From NCBI GenBank assembly GCA_947165505.1, contig CAMVAT010000007.1, positions 1-64,000 on the forward strand: a DNA stretch of 64,000 nt. The letters run 5' to 3'. The notes below the pieces were generated by a model. That model did not search any database and was not told where the DNA came from. It worked only from the letters and a program-made list of their open reading frames with translations. Both the position numbers and the translations under genes were made by a program. The DNA comes from an uncultured Prevotellaceae bacterium. GTDB taxonomy: Bacteria > Bacteroidota > Bacteroidia > Bacteroidales > Bacteroidaceae. Positions 24,628 to 32,900 of the stretch are shown piece by piece; the stretch's first letter is position 1; each line of letters opens with the position of its first letter.

Positions 24628-25812
24628 TCAATCGTCGAGAATGAGCATGGCATCGCCATAGCACCCGAAGCGGTAGCCGTTTTCAAGCGCCATGTCGTAG
24701 GCCTTCATCACCAGTTCGTAGCCGCCGAAGGCACATTCAGACATCAGGAGCGTTGACTCAGGATGATAGAAATTGCCAATCATCGAGTCGGCCAGCGAGA
24801 ACTCGTAGGGCGGGAAGATGAACTTATTGGTCCATCCGTCATACTGTTTCAGTTTACCATCGGTGCCCACAGCCGTCTCCATGGCTTTCATCACGCTGGT
24901 GCCCACGGCGCAGACATGCTTTCCGGCCGCCTTGGCCTGGTTGACCACATCGCACACCTCGGCCTCGATGAGCATCTGCTCGTTGTCCATCTTGTGCTTG
25001 GTCAGGTCTTCCACCTCGATCTCATGGAAGTTGCCGAGCGCGCAATGCACCGTAAGGAATCCGAAGTTGATGCCTTTGATCTCCATACGTTTCATCAGTT
25101 CGCGGCTGAAGTGGAGTCCTGAAGCCGGTGCGGTGACCGCCCCTTCGTTTTTGGCGAAGATACACTGGAAGTTCTCCATATCCTCGTCGGTCACGGGCCG
25201 GTCGTTGACCATCTCCATGCGTGTCTTGGTGGGGTCGGCAGGGTCGGCCACCTCTTTGAGCGACTTATGGTCAATGATATAATGTGGCAGCGGAGCCTGT
25301 CCGAGCGCATAGAGTTCGCGTTTGAACTCATCGTGCGGGCAATCGTAGAGGAACCGCAGCGTGCGTCCGCGCGATGTCGTGTTGTCGATGACCTCGGCCA
25401 CCATGGTGCCGCTCTCATCGAAGAACAGTTTATTGCCGATACGTATTTTGCGTGCGGGTTCTACGAGCACGTCCCACAGTCGCATCTCTTCATTCAGTTC
25501 ACGCAGCAGGAAGACCTCGATTTTGGCATCCGTTTTCTCTTTCGTGCCGTACAGTCGAGCCGGGAACACCTTGGTGTCGTTGAAGACAAAGGCGTCGCCA
25601 TCGTCGAAGTAGTCGAGGATATTTCTGAAATCGAGGTAAAGAGGTTGACCGTTCTCATCCTTCAAGGGCTGTCCTTTGTCGTCGGTTTTGAACATATCAA
25701 TTTTTTCCGACTTGCGGTGGATGATCATCAACCGGCATTCATCACGATGATAAGAGGGGTAGAGAGCCACCTGCTCCTCATTGAGTTTGAATTTAAATTG
25801 CGATAACTTCAT
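24628..25812 (-). CDS. queA: S-adenosylmethionine:tRNA ribosyltransferase-isomerase
   Basis: QueA transfers and isomerises the ribosyl part of SAM onto preQ1 in tRNA to make epoxyqueuosine. The protein has 394 residues, above the usual 340-350 because of an N-terminal insertion (SEKIDMFKTDDKGQPLKDEN). Diagnostic stretches are FNDTKVFPARLYG, APASGLHFSRELM and NFHEIEVEDLTKHKMDNEQM. It lies one base after truB in the same operon. Confidence 0.95.
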   Translation of the reverse strand: MKLSQFKFKLNEEQVALYPSYHRDECRLMIIHRKSEKIDMFKTDDKGQPLKDENGQPLYLDFRNILDYFDDGDAFVFNDTKVFPARLYGTKEKTDAKIEVFLLRELNEEMRLWDVLVEPARKIRIGNKLFFDESGTMVAEVIDNTTSRGRTLRFLYDCPHDEFKRELYALGQAPLPHYIIDHKSLKEVADPADPTKTRMEMVNDRPVTDEDMENFQCIFAKNEGAVTAPASGLHFSRELMKRMEIKGINFGFLTVHCALGNFHEIEVEDLTKHKMDNEQMLIEAEVCDVVNQAKAAGKHVCAVGTSVMKAMETAVGTDGKLKQYDGWTNKFIFPPYEFSLADSMIGNFYHPESTLLMSECAFGGYELVMKAYDMALENGYRFGCYGDAMLILDD

Positions 25813-25813
25813 G

Positions 25814-26599
25814 TTATATTTTTGGGGTTATAATTTTTGTCTTCCAAGGGATGTCGTCTGTTGTGAGTTCAGTCTGTGCTCCCTCGTTGTGCGGATCATC
25901 CTCTGAGGCGAGCGCCTGCTCGAGCCACTGTGCGAAGCGGTCGAGCGTGATGCTGTCGTCGATGGTATATCGACCCACCCTGGTGCGCCGCAGAGCGGTG
26001 AGGTAAGCGCCGGAGTCGAGCGCCACACCGATGTCGCGTGCCAAGGCCCGTATATATGTCCCTTTGCTGCACACCACGCGGATGGTGATTTGCATCCGCT
26101 GGCTGTCGAAATCGGTCAGTTCTATCTCGTCGATGCGCAGCGTCTTTGCCTTCAGTTGCACCTCTTCCCCACCCCTTTTGAGTTCGTATGCCCTTTTCCC
26201 CTCCACCTTGCAAGCCGAATAGGCGGGCGGCACCTGCTCGATGTCGCCGACGAAGCGCCCCAGCACCTGTTGCACCAGAGTCCGGGTGATATGTGCCGCG
26301 GGGTACGTGGCATCGACGGGATGCTCCATGTCGAACGACGGCGTGGTAGCCCCGAGTTGCAGTGTCGCCACATACTCCTTGACCCCCTGTTGCAGACTGT
26401 CTATCTGCTTGGTGGCGCGCCCCGTACATAAGAGAAGCACGCCTGTGGCCAGCGGGTCGAGTGTGCCAGCGTGCCCCACCTTGATGCGTCTGACGCCGAG
26501 CCGCCTCGACAGCAGATACCGCACCTGTGCCAGAGCCCCGAAACTGGTCATGCCGTAGGGTTTGTCGATGGGTATGATTACCCCTTCAGAGAAATCCAT
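25814..26599 (-). CDS. truB: tRNA pseudouridine-55 synthase
   Basis: TruB makes the universal pseudouridine 55 in the T-loop of tRNAs. The 261-residue protein carries the catalytic-aspartate motif GHAGTLDPLATGVL near residue 43, plus PPAYSACKVEGKRAYELKR and GTYIRALARDIG. It lies between uppP (8 bases upstream) and queA (1 base downstream), the usual Bacteroidales order. Confidence 0.96.
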   Translation of the reverse strand: MDFSEGVIIPIDKPYGMTSFGALAQVRYLLSRRLGVRRIKVGHAGTLDPLATGVLLLCTGRATKQIDSLQQGVKEYVATLQLGATTPSFDMEHPVDATYPAAHITRTLVQQVLGRFVGDIEQVPPAYSACKVEGKRAYELKRGGEEVQLKAKTLRIDEIELTDFDSQRMQITIRVVCSKGTYIRALARDIGVALDSGAYLTALRRTRVGRYTIDDSITLDRFAQWLEQALASEDDPHNEGAQTELTTDDIPWKTKIITPKI

Positions 26600-26607
26600 G
26601 CGTCAGT

Positions 26608-27465
26608 TTAATCAACCATTACGAGCGACTGTCCGGCCAGCATTAGTGCGATGATGATGCCGCCGACCACGATACGATACACACCGAAGGCTTTGAAGCC
26701 ATATTTGGTGAGGAAGTTGACGAACCACTTCATGGCGAGCAGCGCCACCACGAATGCCACCACGCAGCCCAGTATGAGCATGGCGATATTATGTCCGGTG
26801 GCCCACGACGTATCCTCCTTGAAGAGGTCGAGCAGGTCGAGCAGCGTTGCCCCGGCCATGGTAGGCACAGCCAGGAAGAACGAGAACTCAGCCGCGCGTT
26901 TGCGTGTGAGTCCCTGCGTCATGCCACCCACGATGGTAGCCATGGATCGCGACACGCCCGGAATGACGGAGATACACTGAAAGAGACCTATCTTAAAGGC
27001 CCTGCGCTCGTTCACCTGATTGGCCTCATTGCCCTTATTGAACCATTTGTCGCAGAAGAGCATGAAGATGCCACCCAAGACGAGCATGACAGCCACCACC
27101 CATACGCTGTCGAGCAGCCAGTCGAGCAGTCCCGACTTTTTGGCTAACATACCAATGATGACAGCCGGCAGCACGCCGATGAAGAGCAGCCAGTAGAAGC
27201 GGAACTTATGTATCAGTTTCTGCAAGGCATTGCTACCAGCCGGAGCCGGTGAGTGGTCGATATGGAAGAACCGCTTCCAATAGAGGCAAACCACCGAGAG
27301 GATGGCGCCAAACTGAATGATAAAGGTGAACGCATGCACGAAGGCATCGCCCTGCGGCACTCCCATGAGGTTTTGTGTGATGATCATGTGGCCGGTGGAG
27401 GACACAGGAAGAAATTCTGTGAGCCCTTCAACGATGGCTATGATAATGGTTTGGATGATGGTCAT
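26608..27465 (-). CDS. uppP: Undecaprenyl-diphosphate phosphatase
   Basis: UppP/BacA, an integral membrane enzyme that recycles undecaprenyl pyrophosphate for peptidoglycan and glycan export; its activity also underlies bacitracin tolerance. The 285-residue protein shows EGLTEFLPVSSTGHMII near the N-terminus and PGVSRSMATIVGG in the middle, the two signature motifs, with several hydrophobic segments. It lies 3 bases after the DUF3098 gene and 8 before truB. Confidence 0.96.
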   Translation of the reverse strand: MTIIQTIIIAIVEGLTEFLPVSSTGHMIITQNLMGVPQGDAFVHAFTFIIQFGAILSVVCLYWKRFFHIDHSPAPAGSNALQKLIHKFRFYWLLFIGVLPAVIIGMLAKKSGLLDWLLDSVWVVAVMLVLGGIFMLFCDKWFNKGNEANQVNERRAFKIGLFQCISVIPGVSRSMATIVGGMTQGLTRKRAAEFSFFLAVPTMAGATLLDLLDLFKEDTSWATGHNIAMLILGCVVAFVVALLAMKWFVNFLTKYGFKAFGVYRIVVGGIIIALMLAGQSLVMVD

Positions 27466-27468
27466 TTC

Positions 27469-27708
27469 TTATTCTTCTTTAGAGGTATCTTTTGGTTTGC
27501 GTACGATGCCGTAGATGAGCGACAGGAAACCGACGAGACAGACCACAGGAGCCACACGGCTGCGCATGGTGCCGAAGATGTCAGGATTGAAGGCCTCCTC
27601 GGTCGAGGGTGCGCCACTCATGAGTATGAAACCGATAATGACCACCACCATGCCTGCAGCGAGCAGGATGAAGTTGGTGCGGTCGAAAGCGTAATTGCGT
27701 TTGTCCAT
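27469..27708 (-). CDS. DUF3098 small membrane protein
   Basis: A 79-residue protein with two membrane segments (FILLAAGMVVVIIGFILMSG and APVVCLVGFLSLIYGIV). In Bacteroidetes this family is regularly found between ftsX and uppP, as here. Its role is not known; the position suggests cell division or envelope synthesis. Confidence 0.88.
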   Translation of the reverse strand: MDKRNYAFDRTNFILLAAGMVVVIIGFILMSGAPSTEEAFNPDIFGTMRSRVAPVVCLVGFLSLIYGIVRKPKDTSKEE

Positions 27709-27792
27709 TATGACTGATTGTTAATAATTCATTATTGTCCGTTCATCCGTACAGGAGTCTGGGAGTCTGGACTTTAGTTGTCGTGCTTGGAA

Positions 27793-27895
27793 GTAGGGAC
27801 AGGGCGTGCCCTGTCCGCTATGAGGTGGTGTTTTTCTTGCTTGCGGACAGGGCACGCCCTGTCCCTACTTGCGTGGCAAGGTATTTTCCTGCCCC
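27793..27895. repeat. 103-bp dispersed element, copy 2, inverted
   Basis: Exact reverse complement of 276-378 as far as I can read, including the 24-base centre and the 27 bases beyond one arm. It lies in the 245-base gap between ftsX and the DUF3098 gene, where most Bacteroidales operons are tightly spaced. The sequence before it (GGACTTTAGTTGTCGTGCTTGG) is matched in inverse orientation at about 46704-46730. Confidence 0.85.
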
Positions 27896-27953
27896 TCAAA
27901 ACGCCCCCTGCCCCGAAACATACCTCTTTCCTCTCACCTCTTAACACTCACTC

Positions 27954-28832
27954 TTACACTCTGTAGAGTTCGCCGGCCTTCATTTTGAGGAATTTATTGA
28001 CGGAGAGCCATGAGCAGAAGATGGTGATGAAGAGTCCGAACACCAAGATGGCCACGGCAGTGAAGAGCATGACCTGCCATGTGATGACATGATAGACATC
28101 GGGTTCGTACTGGAAGAGGAAATAGACCCCTCCGGCGAGCACTGCGATGGCGAAAAAGGCTGAGATGAGACCTAAGGCGATGGCCTGCCGTATGTAAGGC
28201 CACCGGATAAAGCTCCACGAGGCACCCACCAGTTTCATGGTGTGTATGCTGAACCTTCTGGCGAAGATACCCATCTGCACGGTATTGTTGATGAGTGTGA
28301 ACGAGATGAAGAGCAGCAGTGCGGCCAGCACGAGCAGTGCGATGCCCACCTTTTCGAGGGTGCTGTTGACGCTGTCTATCAAGTCCTTAGGAAATTCCAC
28401 GTCTGCGATCTGCGCGTTCTGCTCCAGTTCGCGGCTGATCCACTCCAGCGAGTCGGTATTGGCATAGTCGGCCACCAGTTGGAAGTCGATCTCGGCCGAA
28501 AAGGGGTTTTCTCCCACGAACTCGGCGGGGTCGGTGCCCAGTTCCTCGCGCAGTCCGCTGAGCACGCTGTCGCGTGAGACATATTCCAGTTCAGAGATAT
28601 AGGGCCTCGTCTGCAAGAGTTGGCTGAGGCTCTCCCCCTCCGGGTCGGTCACCTCGTTGGCGAGTGTGATGCGCACCGTGAGGTTCTGCTTGACATAGTC
28701 AGACAGGTTGCGTGCGGTGAAGACCGTGAAGACGACCAATCCTAAAAGAATGAGCACCAAGGTGATGCTCACACACAATGACAATGCCTGCAGTCGTCCA
28801 CTCCTGCGGGTTTTCTTCTTCTTTTTTCCCAT
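27954..28832 (-). CDS. ftsX: Cell-division ABC transporter-like protein FtsX
   Basis: FtsX is the membrane partner of FtsE and controls peptidoglycan hydrolases at the division site. From the ATG at 28832 the protein has 292 residues: a Lys/Arg-rich cytoplasmic start (MGKKKKKTRRSG), a first membrane segment (LSLCVSITLVLILLGLVVF), a large periplasmic domain and three more membrane segments. The frame is open to 28949, but the extension crosses the divergent promoter region and is not family-like. It heads the minus-strand run with DUF3098, uppP, truB, queA and folK. Confidence 0.92.
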   Translation of the reverse strand: MGKKKKKTRRSGRLQALSLCVSITLVLILLGLVVFTVFTARNLSDYVKQNLTVRITLANEVTDPEGESLSQLLQTRPYISELEYVSRDSVLSGLREELGTDPAEFVGENPFSAEIDFQLVADYANTDSLEWISRELEQNAQIADVEFPKDLIDSVNSTLEKVGIALLVLAALLLFISFTLINNTVQMGIFARRFSIHTMKLVGASWSFIRWPYIRQAIALGLISAFFAIAVLAGGVYFLFQYEPDVYHVITWQVMLFTAVAILVFGLFITIFCSWLSVNKFLKMKAGELYRV

Positions 28833-28847
28833 TTTTAGGCTATTATA

Positions 28848-28861
28848 CACCAAATTTGGTG
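28848..28861. promoter_or_regulatory. Palindrome between ftsX and the radical SAM gene
   Basis: CACCAAATTTGGTG is a perfect 14-bp palindrome in the 116-base divergent control region, 16 bases from the ftsX start. It may bind a dimeric regulator; no family can be assigned. Confidence 0.4.
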
Positions 28862-28934
28862 CAAAGTAACGAAAAAATATTGTGTTTAACGACACTTTAA
28901 CTACTATTAACGCACTTTGTCGGTGAAAATGTCG

Positions 28935-28942
28935 TATCTTTG
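28935..28942 (+). promoter_or_regulatory. -7 box of the radical SAM gene
   Basis: TATCTTTG lies 6 bases before the ATG at 28949, so transcription would start at or next to the start codon, giving a leaderless mRNA. Confidence 0.6.
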
Positions 28943-28948
28943 TGGGCA

Positions 28949-29728
28949 ATGAGCACGATTATTTACACATCACCCATCTTCGGTCCGGTGAAGAGCCGCC
29001 GTCTGGGTGTGTCGCTGGGCATCAACTTACTGCCTGGCGACGGCAAGGTTTGTACCTTCGACTGTCTGTATTGTGAATGCGGTTTCAACGGCGACCACCG
29101 TCCCTGCCAGAAGATGCCGACGCGCGACGAGGTGCGCCATGCGCTGGAGGAGCGGCTTCGCGACATGCAGGTCCATGGTCCTGCGCCCGACGTTCTGACC
29201 TTCGCCGGCAACGGCGAGCCTACGGCGCACCCCCACTTCGCCAGCATCATCGACGACACCGTGCAGTTGCGCGACCGCTATTTCCCCCGCGCCAAGGTAT
29301 CGGTGCTGAGCAATGCCACCCAGGTGCACCGCCCCGAGGTACATGCGGCCCTGATGCGGGTGGATAATAACATACAGAAATTAGACACCATCGACCCTGC
29401 TTATATCCGCCGTATAGACCGCCCCGTGTCAGACCATTACGATGTAGAGCGCATCATCGGCGACCTGCGGCGCTTCGATGGCCATGTCATCATCCAGACG
29501 ATGTTTTTGAAAGGCCATGACGAGCAAGGCAGCCTCGACAACACCACCGAACAGTATGTGGCACCGTGGCTGGAGGCGGTGAAAAGCATCCGTCCGGAGA
29601 AAGTGATGATCTACACCATCGACCGCGAGACACCCTACCCCTATTTGGAGAAAGCCACAAAGGCAGAGCTGGACGGCATCTGCGACCGCGTCATTGCCCT
29701 GGGCATCGACTGCTCGGCGTCGTATTGA
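28949..29728 (+). CDS. Radical SAM protein of the wyosine-synthetase-like group
   Basis: A 259-residue protein with the iron-sulfur motif CTFDCLYCE (C-x3-C-x2-C) near residue 33 and the glycine-rich SAM contact TFAGNGEPTAHP near residue 88. This matches the COG0731-type radical SAM proteins related to archaeal TYW1 but common in bacteria without wyosine; the bacterial reaction is not established. The ATG at 28949 is preferred to a TTG three codons upstream because the -7 box overlaps that codon. Confidence 0.85.
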   Translation: MSTIIYTSPIFGPVKSRRLGVSLGINLLPGDGKVCTFDCLYCECGFNGDHRPCQKMPTRDEVRHALEERLRDMQVHGPAPDVLTFAGNGEPTAHPHFASIIDDTVQLRDRYFPRAKVSVLSNATQVHRPEVHAALMRVDNNIQKLDTIDPAYIRRIDRPVSDHYDVERIIGDLRRFDGHVIIQTMFLKGHDEQGSLDNTTEQYVAPWLEAVKSIRPEKVMIYTIDRETPYPYLEKATKAELDGICDRVIALGIDCSASY

Positions 29729-29949
29729 AAAGCCCCCTCCCCAGCCCTCCCCGAGGGGAGGGGGACACGAGAAAAGCCCCCTCCCCAGCCCTCCCCGAGG
29801 GGAGGGGGACACGAGCTGAGATAGGTGGAGATGACTCCGAGCGCGAAATAGTGTTAGAACACTAAACACTGTACACTAAACACTAAACACTGTACACTAA
29901 ACACTGTACACTAAACGACCCAACCACTAAACCACCAAACGCCCCAACC
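29728..29949. repeat. Repeat block before the giant helicase gene
   Basis: Two consecutive 44-bp copies (29728-29771 and 29772-29815) contain CCCTCCCCGAGGGGAGGGGG, a hairpin-forming core. They are followed by a segment (29816-29860) that also occurs at about 50451-50496 and in part at 213-240, then by repeats of ACACTGTACACTAAAC. The first copy begins at the last base of the preceding stop codon. Confidence 0.8.
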
Positions 29950-32900
29950 ATGATAGAACAACTGAGCGAAGCGAATGTGCGAATAGAATACTTCCCGAGC
30001 GTGAACTACGCCACGTGCATCAACGGCAAACTGTGCGTGGAGTATTTCGAACTGTATAACGACGACGAGGAAGACTGGTGCGACGTGAGCGTAAACGTGA
30101 CGGGTGAACTGATAGCCCCCTCGCAGAGCCATGTAGATAGGATCGTACGCGGTGCGACCATCCGCGTGGAGGGCATTGAGGTGACGCCCGACATTGACCG
30201 TCTGCGCGAACAGACCGAGAGCACCGACACCACGTTCACCGTCACGGTGACCATCGGCGGACGCGAGGTGCTCAGCCGCCCCTACCCTCTTCGTCTGTTG
30301 GCCTTCAACGAGTGGCCGGGCATCGGCATCATGCCCGAGCTGACGGCCGCTTTCGTCACCCCCAACGCTCCCGAGCTGAGTCGCGTGCTGGTGAATGCCG
30401 CGCGTGTGCTGCAACGGCTGACGGGCTCGGGCGCACTCGACCAATACCAGACGCAAGACCCCAACCGCGTGCGCGCCCAGGTGGCTTCCATCTACGAGGC
30501 GCTGCGCGACGAAAGCATCGTCTATTGCATGCCCCCCGCCCATTTCGAACAGCAAGGGCAGCGCATCCGCCTGGCCGATGAGATACTGACCGGCAAGTTG
30601 GCCACCTGCATCGACACCACGCTACTGATGGCCTCGTGCTGCGAGGCCGCCGGACTGCACCCCATCGTGGTGATATTCAAAGACCACGCCTTTCTGGGCT
30701 GTTGGCTCATGGACCAACACTACCCTCAGCTCTTCGGCGACGACCCGTCGGTCATCACCAAGAGCATACAAGACGGCATCAACGAGATGGTCGTCGTCGA
30801 GACCACGAGTCTCACCCAGCAGGGCGTGTCGTTCGAGGAGGCGGTACGTCAGGCCGAGAACCTCCTCTACCAGCACCCTGAGGACTTTGTGATGTTTATC
30901 GACATCCACCGCTGCCGCTTAGATCAGGTGCGTCCGCTGCCCGTGAAGGTGAACGGCGTGTGGCAGAGCGACGGCCTCGCCCACGACCACGCCACGCACG
31001 AGGTGAAGAGCCAGACACAGGTGGAGATACCTGTGGGCGAGGCCGGTGTGGCCAGTCGCCAGCAAATCTGGGAGCGTAAGTTGCTCGACTTCTCGCTGCG
31101 CAACAACCTGGTGAGCATGCGCATCGGCAAGAAACTGGTGCCGTTTATGTCGTTCGATATCGACCATTTGGAAGACCACCTGCAGGCCGGCGAGGACTAC
31201 TCCATCCTACCCTCGCCCACCAAGACGCTGATAGCCCCCAACGAATATGGCATCTACGACTCGAAGACCCACCGCGACGAACTGGAGACGGTGGCCGTAG
31301 AATGCCTGAAGCACAACCAGTTGCCCTCGTACCTGAGCGAGACGGAGCTGCGCGATGCCCTGAAAGGACTCTACCGTACCTCGCGCACCGCACTGGAGGA
31401 GAACGGAGCCAACTCGCTCTTCCTGGTCTTCGGCATGCTGAAATGGTACGAGACAGAGAAGAGTGTGCGCCCGCGCTACGCCCCGCTGCTACTGGTGCCC
31501 GTAGATATCATCAGGCGCAATGCCAACACCTATATTATCCGCACCCGTGAAGAGGAGCCCACCTTCAACACCACCCTCGCCGAGATGCTCCGCCAACAGC
31601 ATGAGATACAGATCACGGGGGTGAGTCCGTTGCCTACCGACGACTCAGGCATCGACGTGCGCCGTGTGTTCAGCATCGTCAGGGCATGCGTGAAAGACCA
31701 CCCTCGGTGGGAAGTGATTGAGGAGTCGCTGCTGGGACTATTCTCTTTTAATAAGTTCGTGATGTGGAACGACATCCACAACAACGCCGCCAAGATGCGC
31801 GAAAGCGCCATCATCGAGAGTCTGCTGCAGAAACGGCTCGTCAACTTCAGCGACCCAGCGACACCCGACACGCGGCAGGTGGACCAGACCACCCAGCCCG
31901 GCGACTATGCCATCCCCGTGGATGTGGATTCATCGCAACTCGAGGCCGTCATTGAGAGCGGAGAGGGACACAGCTTCATCCTGCACGGCCCTCCCGGAAC
32001 GGGCAAGAGCCAGACCATCACCAACATGATAGCCAATGCGCTGTATCACGACCGCCGTGTGCTGTTCGTGGCCGAGAAGATGGCCGCCCTGGAGGTGGTA
32101 CAGAAACGTCTGAAGAAAATCGGCATCGAGCCCTTCTGCCTGGAGCTCCACTCCAACAAGGTGACGAAGAAACACCTGCTCGACCAACTGGCCATGGCGC
32201 TCGACATCACCCGCATCAAGTCGCCCGACGAATATGCCGCCGAGAGTCAGGCCCTCTTCGAGCAGCGCAAGAGCTTGACGGGCTACATCGAAGCGCTGCA
32301 CCAAGTACGGCCCAACGGACTGTCGCTCTACGACCTCATCACCCGTTACGAAGCCATTGCGAGCGACGAGATGCTGACACCGTCGGCGGCCCTGCTCGCC
32401 ACCCTCGACGCGCAGTCGCTGAAAGCCATCGACGAGCAGTTGCGGCAGACCGACACCGTGTTTGCCATCACCGGCCATCCCAGTCGCAGCGCGCTACGCG
32501 GCATCGACATCACCGACGGGGGCCTCAACGCCCAGCAGCGCATCGCCGCTGCCCTGAACGCCCTGATGCCGCTGTTGGCCCCAGCCAGCAAGTGCATCGC
32601 CACCGTGCGCCAGCAGTTCGGCATCGAGGTGCCCGACACCGCCGCCGGCATCGAGTGGACCTACCAGCTGCTGCAACTGGTGAAGGGCACCCCCGTGGTC
32701 AATGGCGAGGTGCTCAATGTGTGCGGCATAGCCGCCCTGCACAAGGAATGGCTCGACACCGTGGCACGTGGCAAACGGCGCGACGAACTGAAAAACGCCC
32801 TTTGCGCACAATATTCGCCCGAGCTGCTCGACCGCGACGCCTTGCAACTGCGTGGTGAGTGGCAGGCGGCGTGCGACAAGTGGTTCCTGCCAAAATACTT

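Noticed and set aside
29816..29949. Possible tRNA or structured RNA before the giant helicase gene
   Set aside because: The sequence is simple repeats of ACACTGTACACTAAAC; no cloverleaf can be drawn.
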